From assembly GCA_035341855.1 (NCBI GenBank), contig DAOQWA010000008.1, forward strand, positions 1 through 64,000: a stretch of 64,000 bases of DNA. Reading direction: 5' to 3'. Position 1 is the first letter of the stretch; each line of letters opens with the position of its first letter. Source of the DNA: QQVM01 sp035341855. GTDB lineage: Bacteria > Bacteroidota > Bacteroidia > AKYH767-A > 2013-40CM-41-45. Below, piece after piece: positions 1 to 9,690 of the stretch. The position numbers and the translations under genes are program-made. Below the pieces are notes generated by a model, which was not told the DNA's origin, did not search any database, and saw only the letters and a list, made by a program, of their open reading frames with translations.

Positions 1-2
1 GC

Positions 3-3000
3 TGGTTACAGGATGACAAGTTTTCCGAAGTTGTAAATGACGATAAGAGTGCAATAACAAAACGACTATCAAAAGGCATTCGTGAAATAGCAGCTATTGA
101 AGCCACAAGTGTTTGCAAGGGCAATAACATCAAATTCAGTGAAGCCTTAAATGCAGGTGAAGCACAGTTGGTTCAGAAGGAAGATTTTTTACTTTCCGTT
201 GATGTCAAAAGAGCCAGAACCTTACGAATACGTCCCTTACCTTTACTTTTTAACACTTCAAAAACTCAATTAGACGAAGCAGCCATTAAACAGTCTGAAA
301 CTGCTACAATGGAAAAGAGTTTTGAGATAGGCACTATTTATCAAGACGAATTAGCTCATGGCAAGCAACAGAAAACTAAGCAAAAAATATGGGAACGTAA
401 GTTATTGGATTTGTCACTTCGTAATAATTTACTAAATCTGCATTTTACACGAAATATGTTACAATTGGTTGATATTGACATCAGCCATGTGGAAGACACT
501 TTAGCAGATGGAAAAAGTTTTTCAATAATGCCTAGTATGGATGCTGAGGTATTACGAAGGTATAATTTGTTTACACCACCTCTTCATCATTCATCACCTT
601 TATTTCAGTTGGCAAATGATGAATTACAGCATAATCGATTATTAACTCATTACCATCAACAAGATTTAGAAAATATTCTGATATATATTTATAAAAATGC
701 AAAGCAAGCAATAGAGGAAAATGGTTCAAGCACATTATACTTAGCTGTAGGCTTGCTTAAATGGTTTGACAGAAAAACACCCGAACAAGCAAGGTACTCA
801 CCTATATTGCTTTTACCGGTAGAAATTAGTCGCAGATCTGTCAACAGCAAGTTCACATTGAAGAGCCGTGAAGAAGAAACGATGATAAACATTACCTTGG
901 TGGAATTTCTTCAACAGGAATATGAATTGAATTTGGATGGGTTAGAACAACTACCAACTGATGATAAAGGGGTTGATGTTGCAAAGGTGATGGGTGTTTT
1001 ACGGCGAGCTATAATGCAATTGAAAGGTTGGGATGTGGTGGAGCAACTAGTGCTAGGTAATTTTTCATTTAGTAAGTTGATTTTATGGAAAGACATTGTT
1101 GTTCATCAGGAAGAATTGCTGAAGAGTGAAATGGTAAGGAGCCTGGTTGATGGCAGATTAGCATCAAATGAAAATAATAAGACAAATGCCGAACTTGATT
1201 TTGATAACATTGGTTCGAAAAGTATTGTGTTACCTATTCCAACCGATGTTTCACAAATGGAAGCAGTTCTTACGGCACAAGAAGGACAAAGTTTTATTTT
1301 ACACGGTCCCCCTGGAACTGGAAAATCTCAAACTATAACCAATATTATTGCAGATGCCTTGTATCATGGGAAACGGGTGTTATTTGTCGCAGCCAAAAAA
1401 GCGGCCTTAGATGTAGTTCATAGACGATTAGAGCAAATAGGACTTGCACCATTTACACTTGAACTTCATTCAAACAAATCAAAAAAATCGGATGTACTGG
1501 CACAATTGGCAAAATCAATTGAAACTGTAAAACTTGCACGATCAAGGGATTTTCAGCAAGAAGCACAACATTTAGATACTGCTAAAAAGGCAATAAGTGT
1601 TTATGTAAGCGTTTTGCACAAAAAACAAGAAATTGGATGGAGTTTATATGACAGCATAACTGCATTAGGAAAATATCACGATAAAAAGTTTCCAAAGAAC
1701 TATATTCCTGATAATATTCTTCAACAACTGAACTCATCACTTTGGCGACAATGGTCAGATTGGCTTCCGCAATTTCAGTCTATAGCAAGAATAATTATTC
1801 ATCCATCGGATAACCCTTTGACGGCATTGAACTTGTCAGAATATTACCCGTCGTTAAATGATGAAATTAATACATGCACTCAAAAATTGTTGAAACTTTT
1901 AAGTGATGTTGAGAGTAATTCTCAATCTCTGTCCAGAATAATACATTTTCCTTTTTCAATTGATAATAGAGCAGAGTGGGAGCAGTTTGTTAAAATTATA
2001 GTTGTATTACAAAAACTTCCTGACATAAAATTGGAACTTGTTCGATATTTGTCTAATAAAGAAAACTTTACTTTGTATGAGGAATGGAATAAATTGTTCA
2101 ATCAATACCAAACAATATTAGGTATCATTTTTGAAAACTATAACCGAAATATATTAACCTTAAAAATTTCAGAGATTGAATCTCAATGGAAATTGGCAAA
2201 ACAAAGTTGGTTTTTACCGAAATGGATTCAATCAAGAAAAATAAAAAAACAATTATCTGTTCATAGAAATATTCAATTTAATAGCGACAGCGACGTAGAG
2301 CAATTATTTTCACACAACAATCAGTTGCAGGATGTGCAACGGTTGTTACAACAAAGCCGTTTTGAACCGGTTTTAAATGCATTAAAAAATTTATTCAAAG
2401 GTGAACAAACAGATTTAAATGACATTGCTCAGAAAGCTTCAATTGTTCATGAATTGTACAATTTGACTGACACTTGGGATCGAAATGCTCTTTGCAAATG
2501 GGTAAAAGTTTGGGAGGGTAAAGGCTTGCAGTATTCCGATGAAGTGTTGCGAAATAACCAATCTGTTATTTCTGAATTCATAGAACTTGAAAGGACCTTT
2601 AAGCAACAATCCGAAGATTACCATGTACTTACAGGTGCTCATTTTCGACATCAGCAAAATTGGAATCTCGAAACTGTAAACCAACTTCAAAATATTAGAA
2701 CCAATCTTCCACATTTAAAAAACTGGATGAATTATGTAATGCTACGTGGACAAGGAAAATCAATACATCTGGATTGGTTCTTAACTGCATACGAAAACAA
2801 ATTATTTAGTGTGGATGACCTGGCAGATTACTTTCATTACACAATTCACGTTTCCATTGCACAACGAATTATTTCTCAACATGAGGCACTAAGTTTGTTT
2901 AATGCTGATTTATTCGAAAGTAAGATCGAACAATATAGAAAAATTGCAAAGGAATTTCAATCTCTCACTATACAGGAATTACGAGTAAAGTTGTCAGCAC

Positions 3001-5057
3001 AATTGCCAAATACAACAGCTGAAGCTATGCAAAGTTCTGAAATTGGCATTTTACAACGAGCTATTAAAAACAGGGGAAGAGGGTTGAGCATAAGAAAATT
3101 GTTTGATCAAATACCGGCTTTACTTCCACGTATTGCTCCTTGTATGTTGATGAGTCCTATTTCAGTAGCACAATATTTTGATGTAAATACCAGGCATTTT
3201 GATATTTTAGTTTTTGACGAAGCTTCACAGTTACCAACTTGTGAGGCGGTAAGTGCATTAGCAAGAGCGAAGCAATCAGTGATTGTGGGCGATCCAAAAC
3301 AAATGCCCCCAACTTCCTTTTTCAGCACAATAAAGCTAGACGAGGAAAACATGGATGTTGAAGATTTGGAAAGCATTTTAGATGATTGTTTGTCCTTATC
3401 CGTCCCTTCAAAATATTTGTTGAGACATTATAGGAGTAAGCATGAAAGTTTAATTGCTTTCAGTAACGCGAACTATTACGAGAATAAGTTGCTTACCTTC
3501 CCTTCATCAGATGACTTGAACCGTAAAGTAACTTATCATCAAATTAAAGGATATTATGACAAAGGAAAAACGCGGACAAACAAATTTGAAGCTGATGAAA
3601 TAGTGCAGTACATTCAATCTCACTATAATAACTCGCAAAAGCGGAAATTCAGTATTGGAGTCGTAACATTCAGTCAAACTCAACAAAATTTGATAGAAGA
3701 TAAGCTGCAAAAACTTTTTGTCGTGGATCCAGAATTGGAAAAATATGCAAACGAAAGTGATGAACCTTTATTTGTAAAGAATTTGGAGAATGTGCAAGGA
3801 GATGAACGCGATATTATTTTATTCTCCATTTGTTATGCACCTGATGAAACAGGTAAGATGAGTATGAATTTTGGTCCATTAAATCGAGACGGTGGCTGGC
3901 GTAGGTTAAATGTAGCTGTGACCCGTGCCCGTTATGAAATGCACGTATTTGCTACACTTAAAGCTGACCAGATTGATTTAAGTCGAACAGCAGCCGAAGG
4001 TGTAGCTGGACTTAAAGCCTTTCTTCAGTTTGCTGAAAATGGTCAATTAAGCGTTCGTCCCGAAGATGTTCAGGAAAACTTGACCAGGGAACATTTGTCT
4101 TCTTCCATTAGCAAAAAGTTACAGGAAAGGGGATTGGAGGTTAAATGTAATATAGGCACTTCCGGATTTAAAGTGGATATTGGAATCGTTAATCCGGATA
4201 AACCCCACCAATATATTTTGGGAATTCTTATTGATGGTCTTTATTACTTTAATGCTCAAACAACAAATGACCGTGAGATGGTGATGCCTGCTGTGCTCAA
4301 AGCCTTAGGTTGGAATATTCACCGCATTTGGACAATCGACTGGTATGAAAATTCAAACATAATTATTGATACTATAGTTGATAAAGTAATGCATCTGCGG
4401 AGACAAACGGATGTTAAAGAAATGAAAATGGATGAAAGTGCTAATGAAAGCACATTTGAGCCAATCATCCCTGTGTCCGAAGGAGTTCCACCTTTGGCAA
4501 TCACAAGTAGGCAAAAGCCTTATATAGCTGCGGTTTTGACTTCTGTTTCTTCTGCCAACAGTGAGACTATATTTGAATTTCAAAACAGAAGTTCTGTTAA
4601 ACAACAAATCCAATCATTGCTTGATACTGAAACGCCTATCAGTGAAAATTTGTTGTATAGGAAGGTATTACAAGCATGGAACATAGGACGAGCAGGTGCG
4701 AGATTAGATAAGCACTTAAAAGGAATCCTAAAAGAAATGAGGATTAGTAAAACTATACACCATCAACCATTTTATTGGAACAACGACACAACTCTAGATT
4801 TTTATCGTAATAACGATATTGAAAAACGGAATATGGAGGACATTGCTCCGGAAGAACTGATAATAGCTTTAGAAGAAGTAGTGACTAATAATTTAAGTAT
4901 TGATGAAGATGAGTTGTTGCGTTATTTAGCCCGGACATTTGGTTTTGCCAAAGTCGGAAAGCAGATTGACTCTGTATTGCGATACACAATTGACATTGCC
5001 ATCAAAAATGGTATTGTGATTAGGGAAGGTAACAGAATAAAGTTGACAAGTGCTTGA
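3..5057 (+). CDS. DUF4011 / SF1 helicase / PD-(D/E)XK-like / DUF3320 protein, 5' end outside window
   Basis: The frame is open from base 3 and continues off the left edge, so the TTG at 168 is not the true start; 1,684 residues are visible. Seen: an N-terminal DUF4011-like block (IWERKLLDLSLRNNLLNL), Walker A GPPGTGKS near 1305-1329, a Walker B-type DEASQ box followed by GDPKQMPP near 3215-3310, and a late SF1 motif VAVTRAR near 3910-3935. After these comes a Vsr/MTES_1575-like segment (TSGFKVDIGIVNPD, then GWNIHRIWTIDWYEN), and the C-terminus is a DUF3320-like domain. The architecture matches large helicase-nuclease proteins of bacterial defence islands, some reported as single-gene antiphage systems (Hhe-like). 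A DNA- or RNA-translocating nuclease role is inferred. The Glu I expect in the nuclease strand (GIECDG in relatives I recall) reads GILIDG here, so cleavage activity is uncertain. An IS21 element starts five bases after the stop, leaving the gene intact. Confidence 0.85.
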   Translation, partial: WLQDDKFSEVVNDDKSAITKRLSKGIREIAAIEATSVCKGNNIKFSEALNAGEAQLVQKEDFLLSVDVKRARTLRIRPLPLLFNTSKTQLDEAAIKQSETATMEKSFEIGTIYQDELAHGKQQKTKQKIWERKLLDLSLRNNLLNLHFTRNMLQLVDIDISHVEDTLADGKSFSIMPSMDAEVLRRYNLFTPPLHHSSPLFQLANDELQHNRLLTHYHQQDLENILIYIYKNAKQAIEENGSSTLYLAVGLLKWFDRKTPEQARYSPILLLPVEISRRSVNSKFTLKSREEETMINITLVEFLQQEYELNLDGLEQLPTDDKGVDVAKVMGVLRRAIMQLKGWDVVEQLVLGNFSFSKLILWKDIVVHQEELLKSEMVRSLVDGRLASNENNKTNAELDFDNIGSKSIVLPIPTDVSQMEAVLTAQEGQSFILHGPPGTGKSQTITNIIADALYHGKRVLFVAAKKAALDVVHRRLEQIGLAPFTLELHSNKSKKSDVLAQLAKSIETVKLARSRDFQQEAQHLDTAKKAISVYVSVLHKKQEIGWSLYDSITALGKYHDKKFPKNYIPDNILQQLNSSLWRQWSDWLPQFQSIARIIIHPSDNPLTALNLSEYYPSLNDEINTCTQKLLKLLSDVESNSQSLSRIIHFPFSIDNRAEWEQFVKIIVVLQKLPDIKLELVRYLSNKENFTLYEEWNKLFNQYQTILGIIFENYNRNILTLKISEIESQWKLAKQSWFLPKWIQSRKIKKQLSVHRNIQFNSDSDVEQLFSHNNQLQDVQRLLQQSRFEPVLNALKNLFKGEQTDLNDIAQKASIVHELYNLTDTWDRNALCKWVKVWEGKGLQYSDEVLRNNQSVISEFIELERTFKQQSEDYHVLTGAHFRHQQNWNLETVNQLQNIRTNLPHLKNWMNYVMLRGQGKSIHLDWFLTAYENKLFSVDDLADYFHYTIHVSIAQRIISQHEALSLFNADLFESKIEQYRKIAKEFQSLTIQELRVKLSAQLPNTTAEAMQSSEIGILQRAIKNRGRGLSIRKLFDQIPALLPRIAPCMLMSPISVAQYFDVNTRHFDILVFDEASQLPTCEAVSALARAKQSVIVGDPKQMPPTSFFSTIKLDEENMDVEDLESILDDCLSLSVPSKYLLRHYRSKHESLIAFSNANYYENKLLTFPSSDDLNRKVTYHQIKGYYDKGKTRTNKFEADEIVQYIQSHYNNSQKRKFSIGVVTFSQTQQNLIEDKLQKLFVVDPELEKYANESDEPLFVKNLENVQGDERDIILFSICYAPDETGKMSMNFGPLNRDGGWRRLNVAVTRARYEMHVFATLKADQIDLSRTAAEGVAGLKAFLQFAENGQLSVRPEDVQENLTREHLSSSISKKLQERGLEVKCNIGTSGFKVDIGIVNPDKPHQYILGILIDGLYYFNAQTTNDREMVMPAVLKALGWNIHRIWTIDWYENSNIIIDTIVDKVMHLRRQTDVKEMKMDESANESTFEPIIPVSEGVPPLAITSRQKPYIAAVLTSVSSANSETIFEFQNRSSVKQQIQSLLDTETPISENLLYRKVLQAWNIGRAGARLDKHLKGILKEMRISKTIHHQPFYWNNDTTLDFYRNNDIEKRNMEDIAPEELIIALEEVVTNNLSIDEDELLRYLARTFGFAKVGKQIDSVLRYTIDIAIKNGIVIREGNRIKLTSA

Positions 5058-5062
5058 CAAAG
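5058..5062. repeat. Left target-site duplication of the IS21 element (caaag)
   Basis: The bases caaag directly precede the left end of the IS and recur immediately after its right end. A length of 5 bp is usual for IS21. The copy begins at the base after the helicase TGA stop. Confidence 0.85.
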
Positions 5063-5113
5063 TTGATTATTCCGGCGATACTGACCCGTCTATTCCGGCC
5101 ATATTGACCCACC
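5063..5113. repeat. IS21 left-end terminal repeats (two copies)
   Basis: Two tandem copies of the pattern TATTCCGGC(C/G)ATA(C/T)TGACCC lie at the left end, beginning at about 5068 and 5090. They are the probable binding sites of the IstA transposase. Confidence 0.8.
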
Positions 5114-5146
5114 CCTATTAGGATGATTGGATTTGATTTTTCAAAG

Positions 5147-5887
5147 TTATTTTTTTTCTGGTTTGTTTTTCTTTCTTAAAGATTCTCCTTTTAGCTCAAA
5201 ACGGTGTGAATTTGCGGTTAGACGATCCATAATGGCATCTGCCAGGGTGGGTTCATTAATAGTTTCATGCCATTTATTGATTGGGATCTGCGATGCAATT
5301 ATAATAGATCGTTTCGCGTAGCGATCTTCCAGTATCTGTAGTAATGCAAGCCGTGTGTTTTGTTCCATCGGAGCCAGGCCAAAATCATCCAGGATCAGCA
5401 GCGATGTTTTTTCCAGCTGATTGAGCAGTTTGACAAAGGTTCCGTCCAGTTTTGCTGTCATTAGTTTTTCAGTGAATCGGTTCAGATTCAGATAAAGGGT
5501 TTTGTATCCCATCACACATGCCTGATGTCCCAGTGCACAGGCAAGGAAGCTTTTTCCTGATCCGGTTGCACCGCTGATCAGAATATTCTCTGCCCGGTCC
5601 AGATAAGAGCAATCGGACAGCTGCAGAACCTGCTCTTTAGTTAGATTCCGGTCTTTGGTAAAGGATAGCTCCTCGATGCTTGCCGCGTAGCGGAGCTTGC
5701 TCAACTTTAAAAAGAACTGGGTTTTGTAGTGAACCCTGCTTTGCACTTCCGCATCGCACATTTGTGCAATTAATGCATGGGCCTCTGGCTGCTGATGCGC
5801 AGAGAGCTGCAGGATGCTTTCATAGCTACGTGCCATTCCTGTAAGTTTTAATTCTTTGAGTTGTTGTAGTGTGGCTGTTGTATTCAT
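5147..5887 (-). CDS. istB: IS21 helper ATPase IstB
   Basis: IstB is the AAA+ DnaC-like ATPase that works with IstA in choosing the target and assembling the transposition complex. The 246-aa protein starts at an ATG and shows Walker A GATGSGKS (about residues 105-112) and Walker B LLILDDFG (about residues 163-170). The length is normal for the family. It lies 26 bp behind istA on the same strand, the usual IS21 order. Confidence 0.95.
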   Translation of the reverse strand: MNTTATLQQLKELKLTGMARSYESILQLSAHQQPEAHALIAQMCDAEVQSRVHYKTQFFLKLSKLRYAASIEELSFTKDRNLTKEQVLQLSDCSYLDRAENILISGATGSGKSFLACALGHQACVMGYKTLYLNLNRFTEKLMTAKLDGTFVKLLNQLEKTSLLILDDFGLAPMEQNTRLALLQILEDRYAKRSIIIASQIPINKWHETINEPTLADAIMDRLTANSHRFELKGESLRKKNKPEKK

Positions 5888-5913
5888 CTGATTTTATTTT
5901 TGGGTTCTACGAT

Positions 5914-7470
5914 TTATTGATAGCTGGTGCTCCCACGTATGTTTTCGTGATCGGGGATAAAATTTATTTCAGGTTGTATGTCTTTATCCAGATTGTTCTT
6001 CAAAATATTCTGGATGATGCCATAGTTTGCATAAGCAGATACTGCTGCTCGCTTACAGGCCGCTTCCAGACGGTCATTACCGTAATGACTTCCCAGTCGA
6101 AAAATTCCAAGACAACTGTTATAAGTCTGCTCGGGAAAAACTTTAGAAGAAAGAATGCGGCTGATAAACTCCCTGGTTGCAGGACCGATTGTCTCTGCCC
6201 GGTTCATGAAGGTATCCTGGTTCCAACCCTTGCGCTCTACCATGTGTTTGTGATTGGATGGCATGTGCGATTCAAACGTTGTATAACCATGGCGCTTGTA
6301 GTTCCGGCAGTGGAAGGCCACTCGCTTGTGATCATGGTAGATTTCCACAGAATCACGGGTGTAAATAATCTTTACCGTTTTTCCAATCAGGTTATACGGT
6401 ACGCTGTATTGATGAAAGTCCTCACCCAGAATCACATGGTAATTCTTTTGAACTTTCGCCTGCGTGGTACGCTTGATCACATATGGGTTTTCAGGCAATG
6501 GCTTTAGCAAAGGCTTTTCTTCTGTTTCAAAAATCCATTTACGGCTGTAGCTTTTTCGTTGAAAATCTTTAACGTGATGCTTTTCCAGTTGTGAACGGAT
6601 CGCCTTGTTCATTTCAGAGAGGGAATAAAACACCTGATTGCGCAAAGGTGCATAGATACGCTTGTAGGCAATCGATACGGCGCTTTCCACGCTGGCTTTA
6701 TCGCGGGGCTTTTTCACTCTGGTAGCCATTACGGTGGTTCCATAGTAAGAGCCAAAAAAATCCATCGCTTCGGTGAACGTAGGTTCGTACCGGCTGGCTT
6801 TGGTAACAGCTGTGCGCAGATTATCAAACTTAATGCTCTGTGGCACCCCTCCCATGTAGTATAATGCATTGGAAAGTCCACAGACAAATTCCTCTTGTTT
6901 TTGGGAGCGCAGTGCTTCGACATACGTGTAATTACTATAAGGCAACACACAAACAAGCACTTCACATTTAATTATTTCACCTGTGGATCGATCTATATAA
7001 TGCAAGGGGTCCCCTGCAAAGTCCACCATCATTTGTTCTCCAGGGCGATGCGTAAAATACATTACGGCATTTTTAATCTCCTGCGCTCGTGAGAGGTGAT
7101 CACAAAACTGGGAGTAACTGTAGCCGGACGGATTCTCCATTCGATATTCATCCCAGAGCAGCTGCCGGGTCACTCCGCGTCTTCTTAACTCGGAAGAAAA
7201 ATAATCCAGACGCTCTTCAAAATCTTTTTTTCGGTCTATAGCATCTTGATCAGGAACCGGCTTCCGTTCCATGATCGTGATGAGTGACTCCTGATCCATT
7301 GCTAAAAGCTCTTTGAATGAAAGCTGACTGGCGCGAATACGCAATTTATAATCGCGCACCGTATTACGGGCCATTCCGGTCAATCGCACAATGGAACGAA
7401 CGGCGTAATCCTTGCTTAAAAATTCTATGATCTGTTTAATCTGATGCATGCTTATTGATTTTCCTGCCAT
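5914..7470 (-). CDS. istA: IS21 transposase IstA (DDE integrase fold)
   Basis: The DDE transposase catalyses strand transfer of the element. The N-terminus has a helix-turn-helix (IKQIIEFLSKDYAVRSIVRL region). An rve-type catalytic core follows, with candidate acidic residues in MMVDFAGD, IKFDNLRTAV and DKASVESAV. The frame is open to a TTG at 7497; I chose the ATG at 7470 (MAGKSISM), giving 518 aa. No frameshift or internal stop is visible. Confidence 0.94.
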   Translation of the reverse strand: MAGKSISMHQIKQIIEFLSKDYAVRSIVRLTGMARNTVRDYKLRIRASQLSFKELLAMDQESLITIMERKPVPDQDAIDRKKDFEERLDYFSSELRRRGVTRQLLWDEYRMENPSGYSYSQFCDHLSRAQEIKNAVMYFTHRPGEQMMVDFAGDPLHYIDRSTGEIIKCEVLVCVLPYSNYTYVEALRSQKQEEFVCGLSNALYYMGGVPQSIKFDNLRTAVTKASRYEPTFTEAMDFFGSYYGTTVMATRVKKPRDKASVESAVSIAYKRIYAPLRNQVFYSLSEMNKAIRSQLEKHHVKDFQRKSYSRKWIFETEEKPLLKPLPENPYVIKRTTQAKVQKNYHVILGEDFHQYSVPYNLIGKTVKIIYTRDSVEIYHDHKRVAFHCRNYKRHGYTTFESHMPSNHKHMVERKGWNQDTFMNRAETIGPATREFISRILSSKVFPEQTYNSCLGIFRLGSHYGNDRLEAACKRAAVSAYANYGIIQNILKNNLDKDIQPEINFIPDHENIRGSTSYQ

Positions 7471-7532
7471 ATGCTTAGAATGTGTTTTAACATCCAAAGC
7501 GAACAGCTTTTTGCATCAAATCCAATACATCA

Positions 7533-7685
7533 GGTGGGTCAATATTGCCGGAATGTCAGCCTCAGGGAGGGGTCAACATCGCCGGAATGTCAGTCCGTTC
7601 TCAAAAAGGGGTGGGTCAGTATGACCGGAATCGGTGGGTCAGTATGCTCCGGAATTGGTGGGTCAATATGGGCCGGAATACTCAA
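7533..7685. repeat. IS21 right-end terminal repeats (five copies)
   Basis: Five copies of GGGTCA(A/G)(T/C)AT...CCGGAAT start near 7533, 7569, 7611, 7633 and 7657, in inverse orientation to the left-end copies. The three outermost are packed every 22-24 bp. Five at this end against two at the other is a clear asymmetry. The region also has to hold the promoter for the istA-istB pair. Confidence 0.8.
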
Positions 7686-7690
7686 CAAAG
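7686..7690. repeat. Right target-site duplication of the IS21 element (caaag)
   Basis: This is the second copy of caaag, directly after the right terminal CTCAA of the element. Confidence 0.85.
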
Positions 7691-7803
7691 TCAAAACTAC
7701 TTCAATTTATTTGAAGCTTAAGTTCCTGGTATGCATTCAGTGCCATTGAAATCGGGTACTATATTGCATTAGAAATTATTTTCTAAAACCTGATTCTTTG
7801 GCA

Positions 7804-8715
7804 TTATAAGTTTTTTAAAAAGTCCTCTTCAGATAAAATTTCTAGTGTCGAACCTTTCTTAATTAATTTTAATGCCTTTTCTTGTTTGTTACTCATTCCG
7901 TCCTCACCAACAACGCGGTAATCCTGTTGACCAACCACCAAAAAATCTGTTTCCATGGTGACGCTATTACCAATCGTTCCACCAATGTCAGCAACTATTC
8001 GTTGAGCTTCGGTTCGTACCATAGAAGATAAGGTTCCAGTAAAAACAACAGTCCTTTCAAAAAAAATACTATTAGAGTTGTATTTATTCGGATCGCCAAC
8101 AATTTTCATAGCCTTGGATGTAGTATGAACCCTATTTGTTTCACAAGGTGTGTAACCGCCATTGTACAGCTTCCCGATTGTAGTGTTTAATTTAACCGTT
8201 AATTCGTCAAGAGTAGAGATTCCTGCTATTTGAAATGCTTTTAAGGTTAATTCAGCAGTAGCTTTGCTGTCAGGTCCAGCCCTATGAAAGGAAAGATCAA
8301 TGTTGTTAAGCTTGCAGAGTGATTTCAGGTCATATGCTGGTAGTCCTTGCCATACTTTTTTAGATAAAATGTAACTACAAAAATAGTTTAAGGTAGGAAA
8401 AGGAAGTTTATAAGTTTCAAGAGTTTTACGTAACACACTAATATCAAATCCTGCATTGTGTGCAATTAAAAATTTGTTTTCTATATGCGGTTTAATTTCC
8501 ACCCACAGTTGGTGAAATTCAGGATTGTTGGCAACGTGTTCAGGTTTGATGCCGTGAATTAAAATATTAAAATGATCAAATTCTTTATAATACGGTTTGA
8601 TTAACCATGATTTGGTCGCTCTGATTTGTCCATCATTAACAAAGGTCAATCCGATTTCACATGGGCTGTCCCTTTGTGCAGTTGCGGTTTCAAAGTCTAA
8701 GGTTATAAAGTCCAT
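7804..8715 (-). CDS. DEDDh-family 3'-5' exonuclease with C-terminal BRCT domain
   Basis: The 303-aa protein opens with an exonuclease domain of the DnaQ/Pol III epsilon type: DFET near residue 7 (the D and E of exo I), AHNAGFD (exo II) and HRAGPDSKAT (exo III with His and Asp). Residues of about 220-303 form a BRCT domain (VVFTGTLSSM, then a DFLVVG-like core) as in NAD-dependent ligase and RFC1. Trimming or repair of DNA or RNA ends in the cytoplasm is inferred. It is convergent with the DUF4011 helicase, and before the IS21 insertion the two stop codons were only about 120 bp apart. No operon partner is seen upstream (256 bp to the next gene). Confidence 0.85.
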   Translation of the reverse strand: MDFITLDFETATAQRDSPCEIGLTFVNDGQIRATKSWLIKPYYKEFDHFNILIHGIKPEHVANNPEFHQLWVEIKPHIENKFLIAHNAGFDISVLRKTLETYKLPFPTLNYFCSYILSKKVWQGLPAYDLKSLCKLNNIDLSFHRAGPDSKATAELTLKAFQIAGISTLDELTVKLNTTIGKLYNGGYTPCETNRVHTTSKAMKIVGDPNKYNSNSIFFERTVVFTGTLSSMVRTEAQRIVADIGGTIGNSVTMETDFLVVGQQDYRVVGEDGMSNKQEKALKLIKKGSTLEILSEEDFLKNL

Positions 8716-8971
8716 TTTGGTCTGTTTTTAGCACGTGCCATGTTCAACTAGATCTATGCAAGACATCACAGATCTTTTCACAGATGACGTTTTATATAAT
8801 GCAACTTATTGCCAAGTATTAAGAGAATAGAGAGCACCGATTTTGTTTGCCTAATGCATGCTAGAGACGATCAGACAGTTGAATTGGTTTAACCTTTTTG
8901 ATCACTACTCAATGCTATTCCAAGTGAGAAATTAAGTTCAGACTAACACAATTTATAAAATAAGAATAAAA

Positions 8972-9688
8972 CTATTGAAACCGTTCTAATTTTTCCTTCC
9001 ATTTGTGAATCAGTTTTTGATCATCCAGTATCCCATTTTGCAAGGCATATTTGAGTACTCCAATGATCTTTTTGGAATTGGTTTTTTTAATGATTCTATT
9101 GCGATGAAATTCTATAGTTCTATGGGATTTGAATACTAATTCGCCGATCTGATGATTAGATAGCTCCTGACATAGCAGATAGATGATATCCAGGATTAAG
9201 GGATTGGATAGATCCAGTTCTTCTTCTATTTCGTTTTGATTGGGCTTTTTAATATTATCAACGATCATATTGGAAACTTCAGTTGAGTAATAGGATTTTC
9301 CTGAAACTACACAATCAATGGCTTCTAAGATAATGCTGGCATCTGCATTTTTAAGTATATATCCATGAACTCCTCGTTTGATTGCATTTGTAATGGTATC
9401 CTGATCATCAAGCATAGAAAGGGCAATTACCTTTGTTTTTTTAAATTTGGTTGAGATTATCTCTGTCGTTTTTAGACCATCGAGTACAGGCATTCTAAGA
9501 TCCATCAATACAAGCTGGTGATGATCTGACTCAAGCAATTTAAGAACTTCCTCACCATTGGAGGCCTGAGAAATTGAGCCAATTGTTTTGCTTTTTTTCA
9601 GAGTCATGGCTAATCCTTGCCGAAAAACCGGGTGGTCATCAGCTATTATTATGTTGATTTTCGTATCCATGTATGGTTCTTTTGCCAT
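8972..9688 (-). CDS. NarL/FixJ-type response regulator
   Basis: This is a two-component response regulator of 238 aa. The receiver domain has the acidic pair ADDH, the phosphoacceptor Asp in LMDLRMP and the Lys in LKNADAS. The C-terminal LuxR-type helix-turn-helix is at about residues 175-225 (HQIGELVFKSHRTIEFHRNRI). It starts two bases after the kinase stop codon, so the two genes are translationally coupled; a second possible start is the internal Met of MDTKINII. It presumably activates or represses transcription on signal from the adjacent HisKA_3 kinase. Target genes cannot be read from the sequence. Confidence 0.92.
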   Translation of the reverse strand: MAKEPYMDTKINIIIADDHPVFRQGLAMTLKKSKTIGSISQASNGEEVLKLLESDHHQLVLMDLRMPVLDGLKTTEIISTKFKKTKVIALSMLDDQDTITNAIKRGVHGYILKNADASIILEAIDCVVSGKSYYSTEVSNMIVDNIKKPNQNEIEEELDLSNPLILDIIYLLCQELSNHQIGELVFKSHRTIEFHRNRIIKKTNSKKIIGVLKYALQNGILDDQKLIHKWKEKLERFQ

Positions 9689-9690
9689 GA

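Larger units (their letters stand above)
5063..7685 (-). mobile_element. IS21-family insertion sequence, complete
   Basis: The 2,623-bp element is bounded by inverted ends: TTGATTATTCCGGC at the left and, read on the minus strand, TTGAGTATTCCGGC at the right. A 5-bp direct repeat caaag flanks it on both sides (5058-5062 and 7686-7690), the target duplication. It carries istA and istB on the minus strand. IS21 elements typically have multiple terminal transposase-binding repeats, as seen here. Both genes are full-length and carry their key motifs, so the element may be active. Confidence 0.93.

Noticed and set aside
3..5057. Inactivation of the helicase by the IS21
   Set aside because: The TGA stop precedes the target duplication, so the coding sequence and C-terminus are unchanged.
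5869..6507. A 212-codon plus-strand open frame
   Set aside because: It is the complement of istA; the minus-strand frame has clear DDE transposase motifs.
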